Below are positions 1-9,651 of a DNA stretch of 64,000 nucleotides, in pieces. Under the pieces are notes generated by a model. The model did no database searches, was not told where the DNA came from, and worked only from the letters and a program-made list of their open reading frames with translations. Position 1 is the first letter of the stretch. Every line of letters begins with the position of its first letter. This DNA is from Segatella baroniae DSM 16972 = JCM 13447 (GTDB taxonomy: Bacteria > Bacteroidota > Bacteroidia > Bacteroidales > Bacteroidaceae): contig NZ_AUFQ01000014.1 in NCBI RefSeq assembly GCF_000426585.1, positions 25,095 through 89,094 of the forward strand, in the 5' to 3' direction. A program made the position numbers and the translations under genes.

Positions 1-307
1 GACAAAAAGGCTGCTTTGAGAAGCCAATCAGACTGCTTTTGTAAGCCAAAAGGGCTGCTTTGAGCGGCTGGAGAGTGGCCTGTTGTTTCTTGAAAAATCG
101 GAAGTTGTTGATTCACAATCAAATACCAAACTCGCTCAAAACTCGCATATTTGCCGGCAAAAAGAGTTTGTTTCAGAAAAACGCAAGCATTTTGAGCCTT
201 TTGTTAAATTATTTCATTTTGTTTTTTTGGGGGAGTAGAGGTGACCGTTTGCTGCCCTTCCTTGTTATCATAAGTAGCAATAGTTTAATATCACAGCTGA
301 AATTTAT
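1..307. other. Gene-free upstream region with short direct repeats at the window edge
   Basis: No convincing gene is seen here. The first 63 bases carry three imperfect copies of a 21-22 bp unit with the core CTGCTTT (at about 11, 33 and 54), the first two followed by AAGCC; the array probably continues to the left of the window. No TAnnTTTG box was found before the SusC gene, so its promoter may be of another type, for example one used by an ECF sigma factor, which would fit the STN domain of the downstream receptor. That last point is inference. Confidence 0.5.
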
Positions 308-3300
308 ATGAGAGACAGGAGAAAAAGAAAGGTCGAGGCCGCTTTGTTGGTCTTGCTTCTATGGCTGTTTTCCGCACCATCGCTGCACGCCCAGCAGCTG
401 ACACAGGGAAACCGCATCACGTATGCGTGTTCGGAAGAACGTTTGAGCACGGCCTTGAAGGCCATAGAACGGCTTTCGGGCTTTTACAAACTTCAGTTTT
501 CGTCGGAGGATGTGGAACCTTATCGGGTGAGCATACATATCAATGGCGTCACCATGGATGTGGCTTTGCGCGACTTGTTGAGGAATACGCCGTTGCGTTA
601 CAGCGTGAAAGACCGCTTCATCCGTTTGTCGAAACCAGCTCAACCGGCAGCGGGGCTTGCCTCTGGCGATGTCTACGGCACCGTGTTCGACGCCGAGAAG
701 CAGCCTGCCATCGGCGCTACCGTCAGGGTGAAAGGCGTGAGCGGCGGCGTGGTCACGGATGTAGATGGCAAATACAAAATCAAGGTAGCCCCGGGACAGA
801 CGCTGGTTTTCAGCTATGTCGGCATGAAGACCGCCGAGAAAAACTACACGGGGCACAACCACATGGATGTCTACATGGAGGCCAGTGAGGAGTTCATGTT
901 GCAGGATGTCGTAGTGAACGGCTATTACAGTCGGTCGAAGGAAAGCTACACAGGCTCTGAAATCACAATCAAGGCCGAGCAGTTGAAAGACCTGGGAGCC
1001 ACCAATATTCTCTCCACGCTTTCCGCCTACAACCCGTCGCTGCGGTTGACCGAGGAGGCGGACTACGGGTCGGACCCGAACCACGTTCCCGAGGTGACGC
1101 TGCGCGGGCAAAGCACTTTCGACTTGAGGGGTTCCGCCGAGAGTTCCCGTGCCAATCCCAACGGCCCGCTCTATATCATGGATGGCGTGGAGGTTTCCGC
1201 CCAGACCGTTTATGACTATGACATCAACCGCATAGACAACATAACGATTCTGAAGGACGCCTCCGCCACGGCCATGTATGGCTCCCGTGGTGCCAACGGC
1301 GTAATCGTGATGACGACCAAGCGACCGCAACCGGGGCGTATCAAGGTGGATTTCAGTGCCAACTATGCCCTGTCGGTTCCTGATTTGAGGGACTACAACC
1401 TGATGAATGCCGCCGAAAAACTGGAGTTCGAACGCCTTGCGGGAAGATACATTTTTGCGGCCGGCGGGCTGGAAGGGCAACTGGCGATGGACCGCCTCTA
1501 CAACGCACGGTTGCAGGAGGTGGCCCGCGGCGTGAACACCTATTGGCTTTCACAGCCCTTGCGCACGTCCTTATACCAGAAGTATTCGGTCATTCTGGAG
1601 GGTGGCGACAACAATCTGCGCTATCAGTTGAACGGAAGATACGACACGAACGCGGGCGTCATGAAGGGTTCCGACAGGGACAACTACGGGCTCAGTGCCG
1701 TTCTGGACTACAACATAGGCGAGAACTTCAGGGTGCGCAACGACCTGAGTGTTTCGGAAGTGAAGTCGAACAACTCGCCATACGGCTCGTTCAGTCTCTT
1801 CGCCCAGCAGAATCCATACGACCGAATCTACGACAGCGAAGGCCATTTGGTGAAGGTCTTGTCCACCAACCACGTGAATCCGATGATCAATGCCACGCTG
1901 GCCAACCGCGACAAGACCAACACGACGACCTGGACGGACAACTTCTATCTGGAATGGCGCTTCCTGAACGCGTTTCGACTGACGGCTCGCTTGAGCTATG
2001 CCAAGGCCCTTTCGCAGCAGGAAACCTTCGTTTCGCCCAACTCTCCGGCCTATGCCGAGGAGACGGAGATTGAAAAGAAGGGTCGTGCCACGTATTTCAA
2101 TACCACCGAAACCACGCTCGACGGCAACGTCCTGTTGTCCTATTACAGTACATTCAGAAAGGTACACACTCTCAGCATGACCCTCGGCACCAACTTCACG
2201 GACAATACCGTGCGTGGCCAAGGGTTCTCGGCAACCGGCTTTTTGAATGACAATCTCGACAATATCCACTTCGCCCAGCAGTACGCGGCCAACAGCAAAC
2301 CGGCAAGCGAGTCGGATGTGTCGCGTCTGTTCGGTGTCTTGTTCAATGCCAACTACGGCTTGAAGGAACGCTACTACGTGGATTTCTCGTTCCGTACGGA
2401 TGGTTCTTCCAAGTTCGGCAATGACTCGCGCTTTGCCCCTTTCTGGTCGTTGGGTGTGGCATGGAACGTACACAAGGAGAAATTCATGAACGAAAAGTTT
2501 GCCAATCTGCGCCTCAGGGCCTCGATGGGTAGCACGGGCAACATCAATTTCGCTTCGTCGCAGGCCATCACGCGCTACTATTATCATGCCAACAACATCT
2601 ATCTCGACTCTTGGGGAGCGACTTTGCAGGGCTATGGAAACAACAAGTTGAAATGGCAACAGACCATGGCCTATAACCTGGGTGTGGACATTTCGGTGTT
2701 CAATGGTAGGCTGGCTTTCTATGGAGACGTCTACCGGAAGCTGACCGACAACCTGTTGCTGCCCATGAACGTTGCGCCCTCTACCGGCTTCACATCCTAT
2801 ACGGAGAATGTGGGCGAGGTGGAGAACACGGGATGGGAGGCCCGCTTGTCGGCCAACTGGCTCAAGACGAAGGACTTCTCGTGGACGACCACCTTCTCCG
2901 CCTTCCACAACAAGAACAGGATTCGCAAGATTTCCAACGAGTTGGAAGATATGAACAAGCGGCACAACACCGACAAAAACAGCAACATAGGCGGAAGGGT
3001 GGCCAACCAATATGAGAACGGCAACTCCACGACAGCGATCTATGTGGTTCGCTCGGGGGGTATCGATCCGGCCACCGGAAACGAGATTTATTATAAGCGC
3101 GACGGCTCTCTGTCTTTCATCTATGACTATAAGGACAAGGTGGTCGTGGGCGACACCGAGCCCAAATACAACGGCAACATCATCAACAACATCGCCTGGA
3201 AGGGCTTCAACCTCTATGCCGTGACAACCTACAAGTATGGCGGAAAGGCCTATAATTCCACGTTGGCAACCAAGGTGGAGGGCGCCAATCCGGCATTGAA

Positions 3301-3610
3301 TGCCGACAAGCGGGTGCTCTACGACCGTTGGAAGCAACCGGGAGACCACACCATGTTCCGAAGAATCGACGACCAGTCGCCCGTTTACCAGACCAGCCGG
3401 TTCGTGCAGGACAACAACTCGCTGGTCTTGTCCAATCTCTCGTTAACCTACACCGTGCCCAAGAAGTTCATTGCGGCATTCGGCGTGGAGTATGTGAAGC
3501 TGACAGCATCGGCCACCGACTTGGTTCGATTCTCCTCCATCAAGCAGGAAAGAGGCATTGCCTACCCCTATGCGCATTCTTATTCTTTTGGTTTGAACAT
3601 TAGATTTTAA
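308..3610 (+). CDS. SusC/RagA-family TonB-dependent outer-membrane receptor with STN domain
   Basis: The 1100-residue protein starts with a signal peptide ending near LHAQQ (about residue 29). An STN domain follows (about 30-107), then a carboxypeptidase-regulatory-like beta domain (about 120-195), a TonB-box-like segment LQDVVVNGY, a plug domain with the family hallmark LYIMDGVE and TAMYGSRGANGVI, and a long beta-barrel ending in aromatic Phe (FGLNIRF). It should form the outer-membrane channel under the SusD lid and use TonB energy. The STN domain is typical of receptors that signal to a FecR-type anti-sigma factor, but neither a FecR gene nor an intact ECF sigma gene lies in this window. 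The susD gene begins 6 bp downstream, so they are co-transcribed. The ATG at 308 fits the signal peptide well. Confidence 0.95.
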   Translation: MRDRRKRKVEAALLVLLLWLFSAPSLHAQQLTQGNRITYACSEERLSTALKAIERLSGFYKLQFSSEDVEPYRVSIHINGVTMDVALRDLLRNTPLRYSVKDRFIRLSKPAQPAAGLASGDVYGTVFDAEKQPAIGATVRVKGVSGGVVTDVDGKYKIKVAPGQTLVFSYVGMKTAEKNYTGHNHMDVYMEASEEFMLQDVVVNGYYSRSKESYTGSEITIKAEQLKDLGATNILSTLSAYNPSLRLTEEADYGSDPNHVPEVTLRGQSTFDLRGSAESSRANPNGPLYIMDGVEVSAQTVYDYDINRIDNITILKDASATAMYGSRGANGVIVMTTKRPQPGRIKVDFSANYALSVPDLRDYNLMNAAEKLEFERLAGRYIFAAGGLEGQLAMDRLYNARLQEVARGVNTYWLSQPLRTSLYQKYSVILEGGDNNLRYQLNGRYDTNAGVMKGSDRDNYGLSAVLDYNIGENFRVRNDLSVSEVKSNNSPYGSFSLFAQQNPYDRIYDSEGHLVKVLSTNHVNPMINATLANRDKTNTTTWTDNFYLEWRFLNAFRLTARLSYAKALSQQETFVSPNSPAYAEETEIEKKGRATYFNTTETTLDGNVLLSYYSTFRKVHTLSMTLGTNFTDNTVRGQGFSATGFLNDNLDNIHFAQQYAANSKPASESDVSRLFGVLFNANYGLKERYYVDFSFRTDGSSKFGNDSRFAPFWSLGVAWNVHKEKFMNEKFANLRLRASMGSTGNINFASSQAITRYYYHANNIYLDSWGATLQGYGNNKLKWQQTMAYNLGVDISVFNGRLAFYGDVYRKLTDNLLLPMNVAPSTGFTSYTENVGEVENTGWEARLSANWLKTKDFSWTTTFSAFHNKNRIRKISNELEDMNKRHNTDKNSNIGGRVANQYENGNSTTAIYVVRSGGIDPATGNEIYYKRDGSLSFIYDYKDKVVVGDTEPKYNGNIINNIAWKGFNLYAVTTYKYGGKAYNSTLATKVEGANPALNADKRVLYDRWKQPGDHTMFRRIDDQSPVYQTSRFVQDNNSLVLSNLSLTYTVPKKFIAAFGVEYVKLTASATDLVRFSSIKQERGIAYPYAHSYSFGLNIRF

Positions 3611-3616
3611 ACGATT

Positions 3617-5041
3617 ATGAAACTCATTCGATATATTGTAATAGGTGTTTTCGCCTTGCTTATGTCCTCATGCAACGACTGGCTCAAGGTGGAACCTGAG
3701 ACTTCTGTCGACGAAGAGAAACTTTTCTCGACGGAACAGGGCTTCAAGGATGCGCTGGCCGGCGTGTATGCCGACATGTCGTCTGCCAACCTGTATGGTC
3801 AGGAGCTTACGTTCGGTTTGTTGGATGTCTTGGGACAGGTGTATGACTACGAAGCCATGGCGACGGTTTATCACCAATATCATTATGCCAAGGATTACCA
3901 GTATGGCAACGAGCAGGTGAGGACGCAGATTGGTTCGATATGGAACAAGATGTATGCCGTGGTGGCCGAAATCAACAACATCCTGCTGTGGCTCGACAAG
4001 AACGGGAAGGTCATGCCCACTTCAACCCAACATCAGATCAAGGGGGAATGTCTCTTCTTGCGGGCCTATCTGCACTACGACCTCTTGCGGATGTTCGCTC
4101 CCGACGTCAAAAGAGAGCCGCAAGCCACTGCCATCCCGTATGTGGAGACGTTTGGCGTGAAAGCGACACCAGCCGTGAGCGTCCGTCAGGTGATTGAAAA
4201 CATCAAGCGGGACCTGAATAGGGCCAAGCAGGAACTGGAACAGGACGCCATCAGGAAGGTGACGCCTTGCGACTTTGCCGACAAGACGGAAGCCGACCGC
4301 TACGTGGCACGTGCCAATTACTATGCGGTCGAGGCCTTACGTGCGCGTGTCTTGCTGGATGAAGGAAACTACAAGGAGGCCGGACAGGCTGCGGCCGACG
4401 TTATCCGGTCGGGCAAGTTCAAGCTGTTGGACGTGGCCAAGAGTATCAATGTGCAGCCCGACTCATTGGATATCTTGTTCAACGACGAACACATCTTCTC
4501 GCTCAGGAACAAGTCCATTCTGACCAATGCCCAGAAATTGCATCTCGGTATCGTCACACAGACGTCCGTGAGCGGTGCCGCCCTGCCCTTGGCCACCGAC
4601 ATCAACGACCAGTTTGAGAACAACAACAACGATGTGAGGTTGTCGACTTGGGTGAAACCGCAAAGCAAGTATCTTGTGAAATACACCAAAGAAGATATCA
4701 AGAAGTTCTATCCCAAGCAGGTGCTCATCAAGCTCTCGGAAATGTATCTGATTGCGGCGGAATGCAAAATGCGACTGGACGAGTCGGATGCGTTGGAGAC
4801 ATTGAACACGCTTCGGCGTTCACGCATTTCCAACTCGGCTGCAGCCGACAAGCCGGTCATCAACCAGGATGTGCTGATTGCGGAGATGCGCCGCGAGTTT
4901 ATAGGAGAGGGGAAGATGTTCTATGAATACAAACGGCTGAACAGTCCTATCCTGAATATATTGGTCAACATCGAACCGTCCAATTCCGTGTTGGTCTTTC
5001 CATTGCCGGAAGATGAAAAGGAATATGGCATTTATCATTGA
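3617..5041 (+). CDS. SusD/RagB-family nutrient-binding outer-membrane lipoprotein
   Basis: 474 residues with a lipoprotein signal peptide whose lipobox cysteine is Cys19 (LLMSSCNDW). The N-terminal stretch after it (LKVEPETSVDEEKLFSTEQG followed by a helical repeat region) is the classic SusD start, and the tail with FPLPEDEKEYG matches the family's C-terminal region. It is the surface lid that captures the substrate for the preceding SusC channel. At 474 residues it is slightly shorter than many SusD proteins, as expected for small-substrate members. It overlaps nothing; the next gene's ribosome-binding region overlaps its stop codon. Confidence 0.95.
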   Translation: MKLIRYIVIGVFALLMSSCNDWLKVEPETSVDEEKLFSTEQGFKDALAGVYADMSSANLYGQELTFGLLDVLGQVYDYEAMATVYHQYHYAKDYQYGNEQVRTQIGSIWNKMYAVVAEINNILLWLDKNGKVMPTSTQHQIKGECLFLRAYLHYDLLRMFAPDVKREPQATAIPYVETFGVKATPAVSVRQVIENIKRDLNRAKQELEQDAIRKVTPCDFADKTEADRYVARANYYAVEALRARVLLDEGNYKEAGQAAADVIRSGKFKLLDVAKSINVQPDSLDILFNDEHIFSLRNKSILTNAQKLHLGIVTQTSVSGAALPLATDINDQFENNNNDVRLSTWVKPQSKYLVKYTKEDIKKFYPKQVLIKLSEMYLIAAECKMRLDESDALETLNTLRRSRISNSAAADKPVINQDVLIAEMRREFIGEGKMFYEYKRLNSPILNILVNIEPSNSVLVFPLPEDEKEYGIYH

Positions 5042-5054
5042 AAAAGGAGGAAAA

Positions 5055-5822
5055 ATGAAAAATATTTGGCTAAAACTATGGATGATTCCCGCATGCGTCT
5101 TGACCATGGCTTGTTCCAAGGACATTGACGTGCCCTATTCGGAAGGCGACAGAATCTATTTCGAATATCTGTATCAAGACCCCAATTACGCGGCCAAACG
5201 ATTGATTGTGCGCGACTCGTTGGAGGTTTCCATGGGGTTGCTGCCCGACGAGGTGAAAAGTTTCGAGGTGAAGATTCCAGTCCTGATATTGGGCAACCCG
5301 TTGTTGGCCGACAAGCATTATCGGGTGGAAGCGGTCGAGAAAGGAACGGTTGTGAAAGGCACGACGACCGCCAAGGTGAATGAAGACTACATGTCTTTGC
5401 CGGAAACCTACACCTTTCATGCCAACACTTGGACGGATACGTTGAGGGTCGTGTTGTTGCGTTCGCACCTGAGTCCTTCCTTCACGCTGAAACAACAGAA
5501 GTCGCTCATCCTGCGATTGGTGGAGACGGAGGAACTGAAGCCCGGCATACGCGAGGGGCATGAGGTCAAGATATCCATGAACAATTACGTGGCCCAGCCC
5601 AAATGGTGGAACGTCTACGCGTTGGGCTATTATCATCCGCAGAAATACAGAATACTTCTGATGTTCAATACGGAAGAATTTTACAGCAAGGTGAATATTC
5701 TCAATGACGCAGACCGTTACATCAACGCGCTGAAAGGCTATCTGAAAGACAATGTCGTCATAGACCAGGAAACGGGGAAACGAGTGGGCTTCGACAACTT
5801 GATAGACATGGATGGTGAATAG
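5055..5822 (+). CDS. DUF4843 lipoprotein of the SusCD operon
   Basis: 255 residues. The chosen ATG at 5055 follows an unusually clear AAGGAGG (5044-5050) and gives a perfect lipoprotein signal peptide with Cys20 (LTMACSKD). An upstream in-frame ATG at 5013 would lie inside the SusD gene and spoil the signal. After the lipobox the segment DRIYFEY and the calcium-binding-like beta-sandwich pattern fit the DUF4843 family, which is nearly always encoded behind SusCD pairs. It is expected on the cell surface as an accessory of the importer; its exact role is not known. Confidence 0.85.
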   Translation: MKNIWLKLWMIPACVLTMACSKDIDVPYSEGDRIYFEYLYQDPNYAAKRLIVRDSLEVSMGLLPDEVKSFEVKIPVLILGNPLLADKHYRVEAVEKGTVVKGTTTAKVNEDYMSLPETYTFHANTWTDTLRVVLLRSHLSPSFTLKQQKSLILRLVETEELKPGIREGHEVKISMNNYVAQPKWWNVYALGYYHPQKYRILLMFNTEEFYSKVNILNDADRYINALKGYLKDNVVIDQETGKRVGFDNLIDMDGE

Positions 5823-5838
5823 AAAAAGGAGAAAACTT

Positions 5839-7443
5839 ATGAAAACAATCAAATATCTATTGGGCCTGTTGCTGCTGGCGACGTTGTCGGCATGCTATGA
5901 GGACAAGGGAAACTACGACTATCATGAGATAGATGAGGTCGCGGTCAAGGGAATACCCGAAAGCGTCGAGATTGACAGATTCTCCAAGTTGGAGATCAAT
6001 CCCGACATCAGCGGATCCATCTTTGGCAACGACACTTCCAAATATACCTATGAATGGAAGATAGCCGATAAAGTCATTTCCACGCGGAAGGACTTGGATT
6101 ATGAAGTGGGCGTCGCGCAGGGAAGCTACACGCTGCTGTTTACAATTACGGAAAAGGACACCAAGGTGAAGACGTTTGTCACGACGAAGCTCATCGTCAA
6201 CTACTCGACTTCTTCCGATGGCATTCTCGTCGTGAGTTCAAAAGACGGCAAAGCGGACTTGTCTTATTTGAGGCTGGACATTCCCAATGCCAAGTTCATG
6301 ACGATGTTCTACAACAAGAACCATGACGAATCATTAGGAACCCACCCGCGACAGTTGCACCAGACCTTTGTGGACGGGGCCTTCGCCTATGTCAGGAGAT
6401 ACGGCGGCTACGGCATAAAACTCATTTGCGACGAAGGACTCGTGCAGCTGAGCAATGTCACGCTGGACTACATGGGAAAGATAGACAAGAACTTCTTTCT
6501 CAGTTACGGCGAACTCTATCCTATTCCCGACTATTCTTCCTATACGCCCGAATACATGAACAACATCGTCTTTCAATGGAGAAGGACCCCATACGGCAGT
6601 ATCATGAACGATGAATATCTCTACGTGATAGCCGGCGGAGGAATCTATGTCATTTCATACGAACGAGCCAAGAAGCCGGAAGTTTTCTACTCCAACTATG
6701 CAGGGGGAGAAGGACAGAAATGCAAGTTCTCACCGATGATGTTTGTCACGGGCAGGAAACCCACGCCCAACAAGGGCAAGAACCTGAACGCAGGCTGGAC
6801 GACAACCGATATGGAATGTGTGTTCGATGAGAACCAAGGCGTCTTTTATACGTTCTCTTCCGGTGAACTGACCGCCGTGGATCCCGACGTATCCTTCCCC
6901 GGCTACAAGGCTTTCTATGGTGAAGACACGTATCAGATGGGATTCTGCTTTGCCGCCATGGAGAAGGAAGGGAAGGTGCGCTTTGCCACTTTCAACACGG
7001 AGAGCCAAAACCATATAGCCTCTGTTGATGCAACGGAAGCGTCGCCATCCTCCAGATTCTTCATGCTGCGCAATTCGCCATACGTATATTTCAACACGAC
7101 CAAAGGAATCTATAAGTACAACATCCTCAATGTAGCTTCCGGAATAGCACCTAATACGTCGGATAGAATTATCTCTTTGGAAGAATTGGGTTATTCCAAG
7201 GAAGCCGTTATCTCTGATATTTGCCTGCACCGGAATGAGAAAAAGATGGTGATAGCCGTTTCCCGATATGGCGACGACACGCAAGGGAAGGGTGACGAAC
7301 TCAAAGGCGATATCGTCGAGGTGAGTCTCGAAGGAGCGAAGCCTAAAGTGTTGAACAAGTATACAGGCGTCTGTGGCGTCAAGCCGTTGGTCATTTATAA
7401 GTATAGGACATTTGGACGTAACGATGAATATTTAGTGGATTGA
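5839..7443 (+). CDS. PKD-like family surface lipoprotein of the SusCD operon
   Basis: 534 residues from the ATG at 5839, preceded by AAAGGAGAAAA. The signal peptide ends in a lipobox with Cys19 (LATLSACYED). The N-terminal 150 residues form PKD-like beta-sandwich repeats (for example YTYEWKIADKV); the rest resembles a WD/kelch-like or beta-propeller region with repeated aromatic strands. This family follows DUF4843 genes in many Bacteroidota SusCD operons. I recall a Bacteroides thetaiotaomicron complex (BT2261-BT2264) with the same gene order that carried peptide; if correct, this suggests a peptide importer. The next gene starts 3 bp downstream. Confidence 0.85.
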   Translation: MKTIKYLLGLLLLATLSACYEDKGNYDYHEIDEVAVKGIPESVEIDRFSKLEINPDISGSIFGNDTSKYTYEWKIADKVISTRKDLDYEVGVAQGSYTLLFTITEKDTKVKTFVTTKLIVNYSTSSDGILVVSSKDGKADLSYLRLDIPNAKFMTMFYNKNHDESLGTHPRQLHQTFVDGAFAYVRRYGGYGIKLICDEGLVQLSNVTLDYMGKIDKNFFLSYGELYPIPDYSSYTPEYMNNIVFQWRRTPYGSIMNDEYLYVIAGGGIYVISYERAKKPEVFYSNYAGGEGQKCKFSPMMFVTGRKPTPNKGKNLNAGWTTTDMECVFDENQGVFYTFSSGELTAVDPDVSFPGYKAFYGEDTYQMGFCFAAMEKEGKVRFATFNTESQNHIASVDATEASPSSRFFMLRNSPYVYFNTTKGIYKYNILNVASGIAPNTSDRIISLEELGYSKEAVISDICLHRNEKKMVIAVSRYGDDTQGKGDELKGDIVEVSLEGAKPKVLNKYTGVCGVKPLVIYKYRTFGRNDEYLVD

Positions 7444-7446
7444 GAC

Positions 7447-8625
7447 ATGAAACGATTGAGAACATTCCCATTGTTGGTTGCTTTTTTCCTGCAACAGCTT
7501 TGCATTCCAGCCCATGGAGGCAACGGTGGCATTCACTTCGAACGACGCGGATGGCACGAGATACTGCAAATGGCCAAGTCGCAGCATAAGCTTGTCTTTG
7601 CAGACTTCTACACCCAATGGTGCGGCCCCTGCCTCAATATGGTCGAAAACGTATTCTCGCTGCCCGAGGTGGGAGCCTTCTACAACGACCATTTCATTTG
7701 TGTGCAGATAGATGCGGAGCACGGCGAGGGAGTCGCCCTTGCGTCCAAGTATCATGTACGCCTCTATCCTACGTATTGCTTCATCAATCCCGATTCGGAG
7801 CAAGCGGTGCATGTGAGTTCGAGTACGCAAACTCCTGAAACGTTCATAGAGACGGGCAAGGGCGCGTTGGTTCCCGAAAAGCATTCCACTTATTTGACGG
7901 AAGCCTATCAAAAAGGCAAGCGCGACAAGGACTTTCTGTTGAATTACATACACTATAAGCACGCTGTTCACGACAGAGAGGCCGTGGGTCGGGCATTTAA
8001 TCAGCTCATTGAAACAGGCCACACGTTGCGCGACAGTATGGTGTGGAAAGCATTTGTCGTTGCCATCTCTGGCCTGACGCCATATCTTCAGGACGTTTCC
8101 CGAAACTACGAGGACTACTGTCGTCTGTATTCAAAAAAGTCGGTGGACGCCAAACTCTTTGCCGAGACCAAATATGGCAAGCCGAGCGAGATAGAAAGAT
8201 TGTGCGACTTTGAAGGCAAACAGTTCAATCTGGCATTCATTCGCATAGAAAACGACATGAATCGGATGAAGTTTGACGAAGCTGCCGCACACATCGACTC
8301 TCTACTAGCAGACACCGTTCAGAACAAAACGGAAATAATGAACCGGTTGAAGTTCCTCGTTGGCAGAGCGCGTCATGCGTTGAAGGAAAGTCCGCACGCA
8401 TGGAACATGAAGTGCTTGGAGTACGCCCGCTACCTTGCTTATAATTGGCCCGACCGCAAAGACGGCAGCATACACCAGCTCTACGCCGACATGCTTGAGC
8501 AACTCATGAAACAAGAAGTACAAAAGGACGAGATTGCGAAGCTGATTTCCCAACCTCCGAGATATGGGACGCCATCTTATTCCATGCGTTCTCCCAAACT
8601 GAAGCGAAAGCCGAGGGTCTTGTAG
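7447..8625 (+). CDS. Secreted thioredoxin-fold protein (WCGPC)
   Basis: 392 residues with an N-terminal signal peptide (cleavage near residues 22-24). The thioredoxin domain covers about residues 35-135 with the redox motif WCGPC (Cys59, Cys62) and the cis-proline region RLYPTYCFI. The remaining 250 residues are mostly helical and have no motif I recognise. It probably works in the periplasm as a disulfide reductase or isomerase. Its place as the last gene of the SusCD operon, 3 bp behind the PKD-like gene, suggests it helps fold or reduce imported substrates or the operon's own proteins, but that is inference. Confidence 0.85.
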   Translation: MKRLRTFPLLVAFFLQQLCIPAHGGNGGIHFERRGWHEILQMAKSQHKLVFADFYTQWCGPCLNMVENVFSLPEVGAFYNDHFICVQIDAEHGEGVALASKYHVRLYPTYCFINPDSEQAVHVSSSTQTPETFIETGKGALVPEKHSTYLTEAYQKGKRDKDFLLNYIHYKHAVHDREAVGRAFNQLIETGHTLRDSMVWKAFVVAISGLTPYLQDVSRNYEDYCRLYSKKSVDAKLFAETKYGKPSEIERLCDFEGKQFNLAFIRIENDMNRMKFDEAAAHIDSLLADTVQNKTEIMNRLKFLVGRARHALKESPHAWNMKCLEYARYLAYNWPDRKDGSIHQLYADMLEQLMKQEVQKDEIAKLISQPPRYGTPSYSMRSPKLKRKPRVL

Positions 8626-8658
8626 TCCGCAAAGAGATGTGAAAAAAGCATTTTAAAA

Positions 8659-8690
8659 TTTGCATATCTCTATCCGAAGTCTTAGTTTTG
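8659..8690 (+). promoter_or_regulatory. Bacteroidota-type promoter for the SemiSWEET gene
   Basis: TTTG at 8659-8662, 20 nt, then TAGTTTTG at 8683-8690. This matches the -33 TTTG / -7 TAnnTTTG consensus with normal spacing. The start site would be near 8697, giving a leader of about 120 nt. That leader contains a ten-codon open frame (8703-8735). Confidence 0.65.
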
Positions 8691-8818
8691 CATTCCAAAA
8701 TCATGAAACTCCACCTTGTTACGCCAAATGTGTAGCATCTTCATGCGACGAAAGCGGCGAATTTTAGATAGAAAAAGGGAGTGGACATTCATGGTATCTA
8801 CCTACTTGAAATTTGACA

Positions 8819-9082
8819 ATGATGACAAAGGAACGATTTTTCACAACACTGGGATGGATTGGAATGGTAACATCTGTATTGATGTATGTGTTCTATATTC
8901 CGCAAATCGAAAACAACTTGTCCGGACAAAAGGGGACTTTCATCCAACCGTTTATGGCAGCAGTAAACTGTACGCTGTGGGTGGGCTACGGGCTGTTCAA
9001 AGAGAAGAGGGATTGGCCTCTCGCCATTGCGAACACGCCAGGTATCATCTTTGGTTTGATGGCGGCTTTCACCGCATTGTAA
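8819..9082 (+). CDS. SemiSWEET family small sugar transporter
   Basis: 87 residues from the ATG at 8819 (a second ATG follows directly). The protein shows three hydrophobic segments, the proline-glutamine motif in VFYIPQIENNL, the conserved Asn-Cys-Trp region NCTLWVGYG in the second/third helix, and a closing helix NTPGIIFGLMAAF. This is the triple-helix unit of bacterial SemiSWEETs, which work as dimers to move sugars down a gradient through the inner membrane. It stands alone with its own promoter and points towards the DUF6155 gene with a 51-bp gap. An upstream TTG in frame at 8813 adds only two residues. Confidence 0.85.
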   Translation: MMTKERFFTTLGWIGMVTSVLMYVFYIPQIENNLSGQKGTFIQPFMAAVNCTLWVGYGLFKEKRDWPLAIANTPGIIFGLMAAFTAL

Positions 9083-9133
9083 ATCCGCCTGTTATATACG
9101 AGTATGGCAAAGTGGCCCCATGTTACGGCAATA

Positions 9134-9646
9134 TCACCTGCTATACTCCGCGTAGATATCCCTCAACGTGTCCGAAAAGCCCCAGCCGCAATCCGTCGCG
9201 TTGAGCATGCGTTCGACGCGTTCTTTGAAGTCGGCCAGCAGTCCGTGCTCAATAATATATTTCATGGCTTTTTCAAAGTTGGTTTCAAGAGTGGTGTAGT
9301 ATTGCTCCCACATGTCGCCGAAGGTCATCGTGTATTCGCAGCCGTTTTCTATGTAATAAATCATGAGGTCGGCGAGATATAGAGGCTGAGGCTTCATCTT
9401 CTTGAAATCGGAGATGGCTTTTCTGCATGTGGCAAATGAAGGTCGTTCGGAAAATCCCCGCTCGGGGAAGAACTCGCGGCGGATGATTTTTTTGAAGCGT
9501 TTGCCCTCTTCCAGACTGTTGGGTGTGGTGTAAAAGTCCAAATACATCCTGGCTTCCCTGCTGGCGTCATAGAGTGCCATCACGACATTGATGACGTTTT
9601 CTTTCGGAAGTGCCTCAAGTTTCTTTCTCAGTTTGGTTTTGGTCAT
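9134..9646 (-). CDS. DUF6155 family protein
   Basis: 170 residues from the ATG at 9646; the open frame runs 32 codons further upstream but those overlap the end of the preceding gene and do not look like family sequence. The N-terminus MTKTKLRKKLEALPKENVI, the motif LYDASREARMYLDFYTTPN and the region IIRREFFPERGF fit the DUF6155 family of small cytosolic helical proteins. The function is unknown. It begins 5 bp behind the stop of the DUF3843 frame, so the two were probably one operon. It remains intact while its neighbour is broken. Confidence 0.75.
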   Translation of the reverse strand: MTKTKLRKKLEALPKENVINVVMALYDASREARMYLDFYTTPNSLEEGKRFKKIIRREFFPERGFSERPSFATCRKAISDFKKMKPQPLYLADLMIYYIENGCEYTMTFGDMWEQYYTTLETNFEKAMKYIIEHGLLADFKERVERMLNATDCGWGFSDTLRDIYAEYSR

Positions 9647-9651
9647 GATTT

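Noticed and set aside
60..311. 83-codon frame at the left edge
   Set aside because: No family likeness, low-complexity hydrophobic text from T-rich intergenic DNA, and it overlaps the SusC start.
359..1480. Long open frame antisense to the SusC gene (and others such as 1571-3349, 27384-29960, 34856-37708)
   Set aside because: They are mirror frames of well-supported receptor and protease genes, caused by codon bias at high GC third positions; the translations match no family and have no signal or motif.
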